64,000 nucleotides of DNA from Jiella soli (GCF_020615385.1 NZ_JAJAVB010000025.1:519296-583295); one strand, 5' to 3'. Shown: positions 37,936 through 48,765, counted from the stretch's first letter. Notes: a model not told the origin generated them from the letters alone. Made by a program: numbers and translations.

Positions 37936-39239
37936 CAGTCCGCTCTCTCTTTCTCGGTCTTCTTCTCGAACAGTTCGCGAAAGACCGGGTAGATGTCGCG
38001 GCGGCTGTTGACCTTGCGCATGGCCATCGGAAGGTCGGGCCGCAGCATCTCCTTGTAGGCCCGCCAAAGCGCGGTCTCCTGGCGCGGGAAGACGCCGTCC
38101 TCGTGATCCGGGTCGCCGCGGCCGACCTGGAGATAGGCGTAGTACTGCGACACCGGCAGGATCGTCTCGCGCAGGAGCGCGATCGTGCGGGCATTGTCGG
38201 AGGACAGATTGTCGCCGTCGGACGCCTGGGCGGCGTAGATGTTCCACTGGTCCGCGGGGAAGCGGTCGGCGACGATCTTCGCCATCTCCTCCAATGCCGA
38301 GGAGATCACCGTGCCTCCGCTCTCGCGGGAGTGGAAGAAGGTGTCCTCGTCGACCTCCTTGGCCTCGTGGGTGTGGCGGATGAACACGATCTCGACCCGC
38401 CGGTAGCGCCGGGTGAGGAACAGATAGAGCAGCGAGAAGAACCGCTTGGCGAGGTCCTTCATGTGCTCGTCCATCGAGCTCGACACATCCATCAGGCAGA
38501 ACATGGCGGCCCGCGCGATCGGCTCGGGCGTCACCTCGATGCGCCGGAAGCGGAGATCGACCGGGTCGATGAAGGGCACCGTCCGCGTCCGCCTCTCCTG
38601 GCGTTCCAGTTCCGAACGCAGCGCCGCGATGCGCTGCGGCTCGGCCCCGTCGGCCTCGGCTTCCTGAAGCTCGCGGCGCAGTTTCGCGATCTCCTGGGGC
38701 GAGGGGCGGCGCAGCGCGATCCGCCGCGACAGGCTCTTCCTCAGCGTGCGGGAGACCGAGAGGCTCGCCGGTGGTCCCGATGTGCGGAAGCCGGCAGGAT
38801 GACGCTTCTCCAGCGCATCGCCCATGACTTGGCGCTTGGCGAGGTTGGGCAGTTCGAGATCTTCCAGGAACAGGTCGAGGAACTCGTCGCGCGACAGGAC
38901 GAAGCGGAACTGGTCCTCGCCCTCGCCGTCGGCGCTGCCTTCCGACCCTGCGCCGCCGCCCTTCTTCGGGCGGGGGAGGCGGTCCCCGCTCACGAACTCC
39001 TTGTTGCCGGGCAGGACATGCTCGCGCAGGCCCCCGTCGCGTCCGGCATGGAAGCTCGGCTCGTGGACGCCGTCGGCCGGGATCGAGACGGCGCCGCCCT
39101 CGTCGATCTCGCGGATCCGCCTGGCGCCGGACGCTTCGCGAACCGCCTGGCGCACCAGCGAGCGGGCCCGGCGGATGAACCGCTGGCGGTTTGCGAGGCT
39201 CTTGCCGCCTGGATCGAGGCGGCGATCAATGATGTGCAT
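37935..39239 (-). CDS. yeaH: DUF444 / YeaH von Willebrand A-like protein
   Basis: A 434-residue YeaH protein. It starts MHIIDRRLDPGGKSLANRQRFIRR, in part DRRLDPGGKSLANRQRF. A flexible Gly/charge-rich region (about residues 60-110) is followed by a vWA-like domain with the MIDAS pattern FCLMDVSSSMDEHM and FIRHTHEAKEVDEDTFF. In E. coli YeaH accompanies the kinase YeaG and responds to nitrogen and other starvation. It lies 18 bases after prkA and overlaps spoVR. Confidence 0.94.
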   Translation of the reverse strand: MHIIDRRLDPGGKSLANRQRFIRRARSLVRQAVREASGARRIREIDEGGAVSIPADGVHEPSFHAGRDGGLREHVLPGNKEFVSGDRLPRPKKGGGAGSEGSADGEGEDQFRFVLSRDEFLDLFLEDLELPNLAKRQVMGDALEKRHPAGFRTSGPPASLSVSRTLRKSLSRRIALRRPSPQEIAKLRRELQEAEADGAEPQRIAALRSELERQERRTRTVPFIDPVDLRFRRIEVTPEPIARAAMFCLMDVSSSMDEHMKDLAKRFFSLLYLFLTRRYRRVEIVFIRHTHEAKEVDEDTFFHSRESGGTVISSALEEMAKIVADRFPADQWNIYAAQASDGDNLSSDNARTIALLRETILPVSQYYAYLQVGRGDPDHEDGVFPRQETALWRAYKEMLRPDLPMAMRKVNSRRDIYPVFRELFEKKTEKERAD

Positions 39240-39257
39240 GACTGATCAACAGGCTCG

Positions 39258-41198
39258 TCAGCTTGCCTGCCTCACACGCATATACCACTCCACCAGCCGG
39301 CGAACCTGCCGCAGCGTGAACCCGCGCGCGACCATCCGCTCGACGAACTCGTTGTGCTTCTTCTCGGTCTCCCCGTCCTTTTTCGATCCGAAGCTGATCA
39401 CCGGCAACAGATCCTCGACCTGGCTGAACATGCGCTTCTCGACGACGTCGCGGATCTTCTCGTAGCTCGTCCAAGATGGGTTCCGTCCGTGGTTGGCTGC
39501 CCGTGACCTGAGAGAGAATTTCACGACCTCGTTGCGGAAGTCCTTGGGATTGGCGATGCCTGCCGGCTTCTCGATCTTCGACAGTTCCTGGTTCAACAAT
39601 TCGCGATCGAACAGTTGTCCGGTGTCCGGATCTTTATAGTCCTGATCCTCGATCCACGCATCAGCATAAGCGACGTAGCGGTCGAAGAGGTTCTGGCCGT
39701 AGTCGTGATAGGATTCCAGATAGGCCTTCTGGATCTCGTTGCCGATGAACTCCGCGTAACGCGGCGCGAGCTCGGCCTTGATGAACTCCAGATAGTCGCT
39801 CTCGACATCGTCGGGGAACTGCTCGCGGCGCACCGCCTGTTCGAGGACGTACATCAGGTGCACCGGGTCGGCGGCGACCTCCTCGGTGTCGTGATTGTAG
39901 GTCGCCGACAGCGCCTTGAAGGCGAATCTCGTCGAGATGCCGTTCATGCCCTCGTCGACGCCGGCCGCGTCCCGGTATTCCTGCATGGTGCGGGCCTTGG
40001 GGTCGATCTCGCGCAGGCTCTCGCCATTGTATACCCGCATCTTGGCCGGCAGCGAGGAGTTCTCGTGCGGCTTCAGGCGCGACAGGACGGCGAAGCGGGC
40101 CAGCATCTCCAGCGTGTCCGGCGCGCGCGGCGCCGCCGACAGCTCGGAATTCTGGACCAGCTTGTCGTAGATCTTGGTCTCCTCGTCGACGCGCAGGCAG
40201 TAGGGCACCTTGATGACGTAGATGCGGTCGATGAAGGCCTCGTTGTTCTTGTTGTTCTTGAACGAGCGCCACTCGGCCTCGTTGGAATGGGCCATGATCA
40301 TGCCGGTGAAGGGAAGCGCCCCGATATTCTCCGAGCCGACATAGGAGCCTTCCTGCGTCGCCGTCAGCAGCGGATGCAGCATCTTGATCGGCGCCTTGAA
40401 CATCTCGACGAATTCGAGGACGCCCTGGTTCGCCCGGTTGAGGCCGCCGGAATAGGAATAGGCGTCGGGATCGTTCTGCTCGAACATTTCGAGCCGCCGG
40501 ATGTCGACCTTGCCGACCAGCGAGGAAATGTCCTGATTGTTCTCGTCGCCGGGCTCGGTCTTGGAGATGCCGATCTGGCGCAGGCGCGAGGGCATCAGCT
40601 TGGCGACCTTGAACTTCGAGATGTCGCCGCCGAACTCGTCCAGCCGCTTGACGCACCAGGGGCTCATCAGCCCGGTGAGGCGCCGGCGGGGAATGCCATA
40701 TTCGCCGGAGATCATCTCGCCCATGGTCTCCGGATCGAAGAGCACGAGCGGACTCTCGAAGACCGGGCTCAGTTCGTCTCCCGCCTTCAGGACGTAAATC
40801 GGCTGCTCTTCCATCAGCGCCTTGATGCGCTCGGCGAGCGAGGATTTGCCGCCGCCGACCGGGCCGAGGAGATAGAGGATCTGCTTGCGCTCCTCGAGCC
40901 CCTGCGCCGCCTGCCGGAAGAAGGCGACAATCCGCTCGATCGTCTCTTCCATGCCGTAGAATTCGGAGAAGGCGGGGTAAGTGCGGATCGTCCTGTTCTG
41001 GAAGATCCGGCCGAGCCGGGAATCCTGCGAGGTGTCAACAAGCTGGGGTTCGCCGATCGCCGCCAGGAGCCGCTCATGCGGTCCGGCATACATCAGCGGA
41101 TCGGTGCGGCAGGCGTCCAGATAGTCCGAAACCGACATGACGGTCTCGCGCCGCGCCTCGTACGTCTTCGCATAGTAGTCGAATAACGCGCTCAACAC
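39258..41198 (-). CDS. prkA: PrkA/YeaG serine protein kinase, AAA+ type
   Basis: A 646-residue PrkA protein. It has an AAA+ core with Walker A GPVGGGKSS (residues 112-120), the characteristic EYGIPRRRLTGLMSPWCVKRL, IGALPFTGMIMAHSNEAEWRSF (in part TGMIMAHSNEAEW), and a C-terminal PrkA kinase-like domain with IEKPAGIANPKDFRNEVVKF. PrkA/YeaG is a stress protein kinase; in B. subtilis PrkA was also reported as an ATP-dependent protease. It is first in the prkA-yeaH-spoVR operon, and an AT-rich palindrome lies about 105 bases upstream. Confidence 0.95.
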   Translation of the reverse strand: MLSALFDYYAKTYEARRETVMSVSDYLDACRTDPLMYAGPHERLLAAIGEPQLVDTSQDSRLGRIFQNRTIRTYPAFSEFYGMEETIERIVAFFRQAAQGLEERKQILYLLGPVGGGKSSLAERIKALMEEQPIYVLKAGDELSPVFESPLVLFDPETMGEMISGEYGIPRRRLTGLMSPWCVKRLDEFGGDISKFKVAKLMPSRLRQIGISKTEPGDENNQDISSLVGKVDIRRLEMFEQNDPDAYSYSGGLNRANQGVLEFVEMFKAPIKMLHPLLTATQEGSYVGSENIGALPFTGMIMAHSNEAEWRSFKNNKNNEAFIDRIYVIKVPYCLRVDEETKIYDKLVQNSELSAAPRAPDTLEMLARFAVLSRLKPHENSSLPAKMRVYNGESLREIDPKARTMQEYRDAAGVDEGMNGISTRFAFKALSATYNHDTEEVAADPVHLMYVLEQAVRREQFPDDVESDYLEFIKAELAPRYAEFIGNEIQKAYLESYHDYGQNLFDRYVAYADAWIEDQDYKDPDTGQLFDRELLNQELSKIEKPAGIANPKDFRNEVVKFSLRSRAANHGRNPSWTSYEKIRDVVEKRMFSQVEDLLPVISFGSKKDGETEKKHNEFVERMVARGFTLRQVRRLVEWYMRVRQAS

Positions 41199-41302
41199 TC
41201 ACCTCCGTTCGCCATGCCGGGGTGGGCCCTTCCGGGTCCGATGCCCCAGCCGCCTATGTTGTCAGTGTGGGCAATGCAGCGACCTGACGCAAGTCAAATC
41301 AT

Positions 41303-41314
41303 TGATAATTATCA
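41303..41314. promoter_or_regulatory. AT-rich perfect palindrome upstream of prkA
   Basis: TGATAATTATCA is a perfect 12-base palindrome within an AT-rich stretch (41297-41322) that stands out from the GC-rich surroundings. It resembles half of a Fur-type box (GATAAT/ATTATC units), but only partly. It could be a promoter or operator for the prkA operon. The rest of the 437-base gap 41199-41635 shows no gene or RNA I can support. Confidence 0.4.
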
Positions 41315-41635
41315 TTAAATTACGCGTCGCTGACGATCGGACGCTTGCTTTCCCGCGCGGACTGGTGGATCATCTCGCCCGCGCGAATCAGGGCCTAGCG
41401 GCCTCCTGCTGCAATGCAAAAGAAGAGTCTCATCGGCATCGCGGCAAATCAAGTCGCCGAACCGACACGCCTCCTCAATCTCCTGGTGCCGGCACGATCG
41501 GCCACCCATTCCCTTTCTTGCAGATCGGTGGTCAGCCTCGGTGGCAACCGAAGCGATTTTGCGGCGCCGGCCCGGCTCGTTAGCCACGTCCGGAAAAAGA
41601 GTGGAAAGGGCAGGGAAGCGCGCGTCAGCGCCCGG

Positions 41636-42352
41636 CTATCGCGCGCCGCGCAGCAGCGCCTCGACAAAGGCGGGGACGAGGTCGCTGGCGAGCCCGTGCC
41701 GCGCCTCGTCGAAGAGGAGTGTTCCCTCCGAAGGCTCGAGATTGAGCTCGATCGTGCGGATGCCGGCCGCCCGGGCTTCGGCCACGAACCCGGCGGCCGG
41801 ATAGACGGCGCCGCTGGTGCCGATCGACAAGAACAGGTCTGCGGCGAGAAGACGCTCCTCGATGACATCCATGTGATAGGGCATTTCGCCGAACCAGACG
41901 ACGTCGGGTCGGACTTGGCCCGAGGTCGCGCAGGCGGCGCAGGTCGAGCTGATTGCAAGATCGCCGGCGAAGGGTGACCGATCGCCGCAGGCGCCGCAGA
42001 GCGCCTTGGTCAGTTCGCCATGCATATGGATGACCGACCGTGAACCGGCCCGCTCATGCAGATCGTCGATGTTCTGGGTTACGATCGTGACTGCGCCGGG
42101 ATGATCGCGCTGCAGCCGGGCCAAGGCGAGGTGGGCCGGGTTCGGCTGAACGCCGGCAAGGCCAGCCCTCCGCGCATTGTAGAAGGCGTGGACGGCGGCG
42201 GGGTCGCGCGCAAACCCTTCGGGCGTTGCCACGTCCTCCAGACGGACCCTCGACCAGATGCCGCCCTTGTCGCGGAAGGTCTCGACGCCGGACTCGGCCG
42301 AGATGCCGGCGCCGGTGAGGATGAAGAGGGAGGCGCTGTCTCGTTTGCTCAA
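41636..42352 (-). CDS. cobB: Sirtuin NAD-dependent protein deacylase
   Basis: A 238-residue class III (SIRT5/CobB-like) deacylase. It has GAGISAESGVETFRDKGGIW, then TQNIDDLHERAG, the catalytic His in IHMHGEL, four zinc cysteines (CGAC and TCAAC) and VVWFGE. The start is TTG at 42352, the only start compatible with the GAGIS motif; no strong ribosome-binding site is visible. Class U/III sirtuins remove acyl groups, often succinyl, from lysines. It is divergent from the ClpP-like gene. Confidence 0.92.
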   Translation of the reverse strand: MSKRDSASLFILTGAGISAESGVETFRDKGGIWSRVRLEDVATPEGFARDPAAVHAFYNARRAGLAGVQPNPAHLALARLQRDHPGAVTIVTQNIDDLHERAGSRSVIHMHGELTKALCGACGDRSPFAGDLAISSTCAACATSGQVRPDVVWFGEMPYHMDVIEERLLAADLFLSIGTSGAVYPAAGFVAEARAAGIRTIELNLEPSEGTLLFDEARHGLASDLVPAFVEALLRGAR

Positions 42353-42495
42353 GTCTGAACGTCCGGTCGGTTGCTACAGTTCGGAAGGGAGTATGCAACC
42401 TGCGGGCCGGATCGAGAGCACCCACTGCGACTTGCAGTGCGTCGGCTCTACCCACATGATCGCAAATGATTTTGTAGCGAGGAGGAGGTGTATCC

Positions 42496-43743
42496 TTGCG
42501 GATGGCGAAGACGGTCGTCGGCATCGCGTTTGCTGTCTTGGCGCTGCTTGCCGCGGTGACATCTCCGGGGTTGGCGCAGACACACCAGTTCGGCGACTTC
42601 CACTGGAACAGCGACAAGCCCGGCATCATCGTTCTGGATGGGCCGATCGGGACCGACGCGGCCTTAGACTTCCGCCGCGCCTTACGCGCATTGCCGGGCC
42701 TCAAGGCTGTCAGCTTGAACAGCCCCGGAGGATCCGTGATCATCGCGCTCCTCATCGCCGACGAGGTTCACGAGCGGGGATTGAACACCGAAATTCCGGA
42801 CGACGCCCTTTGCTATTCCGCGTGTTCCTTCATCTTCTTTTCGGGACAGGAGCGACGCGCGAAGGGAAAGCTTGGTGTTCATCAGTTCGCCTCGGGCAGC
42901 GGCGACGTCCTGTCTGTTCAGTCTGCCATCTCCGACCTCCTCGACCTGATGAATCGGGTGGAGGTGCCTGCCCAAGTGCTGACCATCATGTTCCGCACGC
43001 CGCCGAGCGCAATGTATGTTTTCAGCCCGGAGGAAGTCGCCCGCCTCGGCATTGATCGCACCGCTTCCGGCCGCCCTCCAGAAAAAGACTCCAGTTATGA
43101 AGTTGGAGGTGGGGAAGCGAATGGCCGTGTTTCCGAAGCCGTTGCATACCCGCCGCCATCCCAGGCCGCAAAGCTTTCCAAGCGTGCCGTGTTCTATCAA
43201 GAAAAATTTGGGAACTCGCCCGGCACTCAAGAGAGCGGGAATGTGTTCTGGTCGGTGATCGAGACACCTCCGTTTGAAGGCAAGCAGGATGAGGCAGCGA
43301 TCCGCGCAGTTGTCGAGGTGCCTGATGAGAATTTAAAGTTGACGATGACGATCACGCGGAATGCCGACCCGAGCCTGCCAGCTAGCCACGTCATCGAGCT
43401 TCTGTTCGACGTGCCGAGGAATTTCTCCGGCGGCGCGGTATCCAATGTCCAGCGATTGGCACTGAAAGATACAGAACAGGCCCGGGGCGATCCCCTCATC
43501 TGCGTCGCCGGCAAGGTCGCCGACAACAGATTTATCATAGCGCTCAACAACCTTGATGAAGCCATTGAGACAAATCTAACCCTCCTCCAAAGCAAGCAAT
43601 GGATCGACGTTCCTCTTGCCTATTCGTCGGGACGACGAGCGCTGATGTCGTTCGAGAAAGGTGTGCCTGGGAATGCTGTGTTCAAACGGGTTATCGAAAG
43701 CTGGAAGAGCAGGCCCCCGGCCCTCACCGTCATGATCCCTTAG
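42496..43743 (+). CDS. Secreted ClpP-like protein with an extra C-terminal domain
   Basis: A 415-residue protein with a signal peptide (to about residue 28). Residues 40-185 form a ClpP/crotonase-like fold: SLNSPGGSV (73-81), the probable nucleophile Ser108 in CYSACSF and His129 in LGVHQF. After a Pro/Ser-rich linker (about 195-225) there is a C-terminal domain of about 180 residues (from RAVFYQEKF) that I do not recognise. TTG 42496 is chosen because GGAGGAGG ends 7 bases before it; ATG 42502 is possible. At least three TTA leucine codons (42664, 42682, 43333) contrast with neighbouring genes. Stops overlap the convergent tldD. Confidence 0.7.
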   Translation: MRMAKTVVGIAFAVLALLAAVTSPGLAQTHQFGDFHWNSDKPGIIVLDGPIGTDAALDFRRALRALPGLKAVSLNSPGGSVIIALLIADEVHERGLNTEIPDDALCYSACSFIFFSGQERRAKGKLGVHQFASGSGDVLSVQSAISDLLDLMNRVEVPAQVLTIMFRTPPSAMYVFSPEEVARLGIDRTASGRPPEKDSSYEVGGGEANGRVSEAVAYPPPSQAAKLSKRAVFYQEKFGNSPGTQESGNVFWSVIETPPFEGKQDEAAIRAVVEVPDENLKLTMTITRNADPSLPASHVIELLFDVPRNFSGGAVSNVQRLALKDTEQARGDPLICVAGKVADNRFIIALNNLDEAIETNLTLLQSKQWIDVPLAYSSGRRALMSFEKGVPGNAVFKRVIESWKSRPPALTVMIP

Positions 43744-45158
43744 CTCGCTTCCGTGCCGCCGACCGTCACCTGGTCCATCCTGAGGTGCGGTTGGCCGACG
43801 CCGACGGGCACGCCCTGGCCGTTCTTGCCGCACATGCCGATGCCGGGGTCGAGCGCGACGTCATTGCCGACCATGGAGACGCGGTGCATCGCCTCCGGTC
43901 CGTTGCCGATCAGCATGGCGCCCTTCAGCGGCTCGGCCACCTTACCGCCGCGGATCCGGTAGGCCTCGGTGCAGCCGAAGACGAACTTGCCGGAGGTGAT
44001 GTCGACCTGGCCGCCGCCGAAGGAGACGGCGTAGATCCCGTCCTTCACGGAGGCGATGATCTCCTCGGGCGTGTGGGGGCCTTCGGTCATCATCGTGTTG
44101 GTCATGCGCGGCATGGGGATGTGGGCATAGGACTGCCGCCGGCCGTTGCCGGTGGCGGCCATGCCCATCAGCCGGGCGTTCTGCCGGTCCTGCATGTAGC
44201 CGACGAGCTTGCCGTCCTCGATCAGGACGGTGCGGCCCGTCGGCGTGCCCTCGTCGTCGATGGTCAGCGAGCCGCGCCGTTCGGCGACGGTGCCGTCATC
44301 GACGACAGTGACGCCCTTGGCTGCGACCTGTTGCCCCATCAGCCCGGCGAAGGCGGAGGATTTCTTGCGGTTGTAGTCGCCCTCCAGCCCGTGACCGACC
44401 GCCTCGTGCAGCATGACGCCGGGCCAGCCCGAGCCAAGCACGATGTCGAAGGTTCCGGCGGGAGCCGGCACGGCCTCGAGATTGACCCGAGCCTGGCGCA
44501 GCGCCTGGTCGGCGATCGCCTGCCAGGCCTCGGTGACCAGGAACTCGCCGAAGCCGCGGCGGCCGCCGGCTCCGAACGAACCGGTCTCCTGCCGGTCGCC
44601 CCTGCCGCAGACGACGGAGACGTTGATCCGCACCAGCGGCCGCACGTCCTTCACCAGGCGCCCGTCGGCGCGCAGGATCTCGACGGTCTGCCACTGCGAG
44701 CCGAGCGTGGCCGAGACCTGGCGCACATCGTCGCCCTGGCGCCTGAGATAGGCGTCGATCTCCTGCAGGAGCTTCACCTTCTCCTCGAAGCTGGGCGAGG
44801 GGATAGGGTTCTCGTCGCCGTAGCGCCTGGCGTTTGTGCCGGCCGGCGGTTCGGCATAGTGGCCCGAATGCCCGGTCTTGACGGCGGTCACAGCGGCCGC
44901 GGCGCGCTTCAGCGCCGCCTGCGAGAAGTCTCCGGCATGCGCATAGCCGACCGCCTCGCCGGCGACGGCCCTGAGGCCGAAGCCCTGGTCGGTCGAGAAA
45001 TTGCCCGACTTCAGCCGGCCATTGTCGAAGACGAGGGACTCCTGCTCGAGATATTCCAGGAACAGTTCGCCGTCGTCGGCGCCGAGAAGCGTTTCGGACA
45101 GAACGGCGTCGATCTCGGCGCGGGAAATATCGAAACGCTCGATGAGCGAAAGGGTCAT
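43740..45158 (-). CDS. tldD: Metallopeptidase TldD
   Basis: A 472-residue TldD. With TldE/PmbA it forms a zinc protease that processes peptides such as microcin B17 and degrades unfolded peptides. Features are the zinc motif HEAVGH (residues 251-256) within PGVMLHEAVGHGLEGDYNR, SSAFAGLMGQQVA, NARLMGMAATGNGRRQSYAH (in part TGNGRRQSYAH) and PRMTNTMMTEGP. No PmbA gene is present in the window. ATG 45158 gives the family length; the much longer open frame upstream overlaps ialB. The 95 bases between ialB and tldD hold no extra gene. Confidence 0.95.
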   Translation of the reverse strand: MTLSLIERFDISRAEIDAVLSETLLGADDGELFLEYLEQESLVFDNGRLKSGNFSTDQGFGLRAVAGEAVGYAHAGDFSQAALKRAAAAVTAVKTGHSGHYAEPPAGTNARRYGDENPIPSPSFEEKVKLLQEIDAYLRRQGDDVRQVSATLGSQWQTVEILRADGRLVKDVRPLVRINVSVVCGRGDRQETGSFGAGGRRGFGEFLVTEAWQAIADQALRQARVNLEAVPAPAGTFDIVLGSGWPGVMLHEAVGHGLEGDYNRKKSSAFAGLMGQQVAAKGVTVVDDGTVAERRGSLTIDDEGTPTGRTVLIEDGKLVGYMQDRQNARLMGMAATGNGRRQSYAHIPMPRMTNTMMTEGPHTPEEIIASVKDGIYAVSFGGGQVDITSGKFVFGCTEAYRIRGGKVAEPLKGAMLIGNGPEAMHRVSMVGNDVALDPGIGMCGKNGQGVPVGVGQPHLRMDQVTVGGTEAS

Positions 45159-45253
45159 GGCTGCGCGTCCTTCAGAGCGGAAGTCGCCCCTGAGATAAGC
45201 GCGCCGCGCGCGCTTGCCAACGGACCGATCGGCCCGAAGAGGACCCGCACGAC

Positions 45254-45778
45254 CTATTGCAGCGCGTCGAAGCCCTCCCGGAAGCCCTTGAGGTCGACGG
45301 GAATGCCGATCCCCTGTTCCGGCGTCTGAAAGACGATGAAGGTCGCGGACGTGCCTTCCGACAAGGTCTTCAGGAGCGTGTCCTCCAGGATGACCTCGGC
45401 ATAGCAGCCGTCGGAGAAGCAGCGCACGAACTGGGCGCGGCCGATATCCTTGCCGTCGACATAGAGCCCGAGGCCGTTCGGCAGGAGGATGCCGAGCGGA
45501 GCAAGGATGCGCAGGATCTTCGCCTTCTTGTCCGCCGTCTTGAGCGCGACCACCGAGAGGCCGATCTCCGGCCGGTCCTCGGCGACGACGTTCTGGAGGA
45601 GCGCGCACTGCTCTCCGGACGCGCCCGCCGGCTGATCGCAGACGATGGCCCAGGCGCCGTGCTGCGACTTTACGGTGCCGGTCGCCCCGGCCTGCGCCAG
45701 CGCGGGCCGCGGCGCGGCGACGGCGATGAAGGTGATCGCGGCAAGAGCCGCAACCAGCGATGTGACGGGTTTCATCAT
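45254..45778 (-). CDS. Invasion-associated locus B (IalB) family protein
   Basis: A 174-residue secreted protein with signal peptide (cleaved near PALAQAG). The mature domain has QHGAWAIVCDQPAGASGEQCALLQ (in part WAIVCDQPAG), LPNGLGLYVDG, and VRCFSDGCYAEVILEDTLL with the paired cysteines of the IalB family. The family is named from Bartonella, where IalB helps entry into erythrocytes, but it is widespread in free-living alphaproteobacteria with unknown role. Start at the first of two adjacent Met codons (45778). Possible co-transcription with tldD. Confidence 0.85.
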   Translation of the reverse strand: MMKPVTSLVAALAAITFIAVAAPRPALAQAGATGTVKSQHGAWAIVCDQPAGASGEQCALLQNVVAEDRPEIGLSVVALKTADKKAKILRILAPLGILLPNGLGLYVDGKDIGRAQFVRCFSDGCYAEVILEDTLLKTLSEGTSATFIVFQTPEQGIGIPVDLKGFREGFDALQ

Positions 45779-46143
45779 GTCAAGATCCGAATCAGATTGG
45801 CCCAGACTGTCCCACAACCATGGCAAAGGATTGGTTACCGCTGCATTCTACAAGCCTGCCCCGGGGCGGTCCCGATACGCGGGCCCGCCCGCCCGCCGAC
45901 CGTGCCGCGAACCGCCTCCCGAAGCCTTACTAGCTGATTTTGCAGCCGAGCGGGACGCCGCGTCCGCAAATATGTCGCAAGATTGGGAACGATCTAAGAT
46001 GTTGCGGTCCAGCGGGTTTCGTGGTTTGAAACGGTGGGCTACCGGAGATATTCGGATTTTGATATGTATAGGGAATGCGGCATCGGCCGTCTCCTGAACG
46101 ATCCGGACGGGGGCGGGGCTCAGCCAAGCGCGACAGGGAGAGA
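45779..46143. other. Promoter-containing gap between ialB and the cytochrome oxidase cluster
   Basis: A 365-base divergent intergenic region with lower GC towards ctaC. It must hold promoters for both sides. An inverted pair CGCAA and TTGCG flanks an AT-rich core near 45980-46003, but I cannot assign a regulator. No open frame with a credible start, and no RNA gene, was recognised. Confidence 0.4.
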
Positions 46144-47076
46144 ATGCGAGTGAGACGATCGATCTTCGCCGCGGGGGCGCTGCTTCTGAGCGCCGGCGGT
46201 GCAGCAGCTCAAGAGGGGAGCACTCCGGCAGGCCAGCCGCATCCATGGCAGATGGGGCTGCAGGAGGCGCTGTCGCCGATCGAGGCACAGATTCATTGGT
46301 TCAGCAATTACGTGCTGGCCTTCATCGTGCCGATCACCATTCTGGTTGCGGCCCTGCTCGGCTGGTGCGTCTATCGCTTCCGCGAGAGCCGCAACCGCGA
46401 AGCTTCGCGCACAAGTCACAACACGCTGATCGAGGTGGTCTGGACGCTGGCGCCGGTCATCGTCCTGCTGTTCATCGCGGTTCCCTCCTTCCAGCTCCTG
46501 ACGGCGCAGTACAATCCGCCGAGCGAGCCGGAGCTGACGGTCAAGGCGACCGGTTATCAGTGGTACTGGGGGTACGAGTATCAGCCGTCGAACGATTCGC
46601 CGGAGGCTCAGGCCAAGGCGGTCTCCTTCGATTCCTATCCCCTGGCGCAGCTGACTGATTCGCTCGCCGACCAGGATGCGGCCTCCGAAGCCAAGGGCGG
46701 CCTCGACTTTTATCCGCGACTGCTGGCGGTCGACAACGAGATGGTCGTGCCGGTCAATACCGTCATCCGCGTCACCACGACGTCGGCCGACGTGATCCAC
46801 TCCTGGGCGGTGCCCTCGATGGGCGTGAAGGTCGACGCGGTGCCAGGTCGCCTCAACGAATACTGGTTCGAAGCGCTGAAGGAAGGCCTCTTCTACGGCC
46901 AGTGCTCCGAGCTCTGCGGCCAGAACCATGCCAACATGCCGATCGCCGTGCGGGTCGTCTCCAAGGAGCAGTTCCAGAAATGGTATGCGGCGGCCGCCGA
47001 GGATGTCGGTGAGGCCAACAAGCAGCTGATGGCAGAAGTCGATGGTCGCAAGGCCGTCGAGGTCGCCGGTCGCTGA
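46144..47076 (+). CDS. ctaC: Cytochrome c oxidase subunit II
   Basis: A 310-residue aa3-type subunit II with a signal peptide (ending GGAAAQEG), two transmembrane helices (about residues 55-75 and 95-115) and a periplasmic CuA domain. The CuA ligands are C254, C258, H262 and M265 in CSELCGQNHANM, and the aromatic patch is GYQWYWGYEYQ. It accepts electrons from cytochrome c. GGGAGAG precedes the ATG. It is the first gene of the cta cluster, and ctaD follows after 24 bases. Confidence 0.95.
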   Translation: MRVRRSIFAAGALLLSAGGAAAQEGSTPAGQPHPWQMGLQEALSPIEAQIHWFSNYVLAFIVPITILVAALLGWCVYRFRESRNREASRTSHNTLIEVVWTLAPVIVLLFIAVPSFQLLTAQYNPPSEPELTVKATGYQWYWGYEYQPSNDSPEAQAKAVSFDSYPLAQLTDSLADQDAASEAKGGLDFYPRLLAVDNEMVVPVNTVIRVTTTSADVIHSWAVPSMGVKVDAVPGRLNEYWFEALKEGLFYGQCSELCGQNHANMPIAVRVVSKEQFQKWYAAAAEDVGEANKQLMAEVDGRKAVEVAGR

Positions 47077-47082
47077 GAATAG

Positions 47083-48702
<1,620 letters not shown>

Positions 48703-48730
48703 CGTCCGGCAGGACATAATGAGACGAGTG

Positions 48731-48765
48731 GCGGCGTCCCGGCCAGAGTTCGGTCGGGACGCCGC
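48731..48765 (+). terminator. Intercistronic hairpin between ctaD and ctaB
   Basis: Perfect 11-base arms GCGGCGTCCCG (48731-48741) and CGGGACGCCGC (48755-48765), with three further inner pairs including one G-U. It has no T tract. It starts 28 bases after ctaD and ends about 80 bases before ctaB. Partial termination or mRNA stabilisation of ctaC-ctaD is likely. Confidence 0.65.

Noticed and set aside
41281-41330. Canonical Fur box at the prkA upstream palindrome
   Set aside because: The palindrome is only 12 bases and the flanks diverge from the 19-base Fur consensus, so it was reported as an unassigned AT-rich palindrome instead.
41199-41400. Sigma-54 (-24/-12) promoter for prkA
   Set aside because: I looked for the GG-N10-GC pattern with conserved flanks on the minus strand and found no convincing match.
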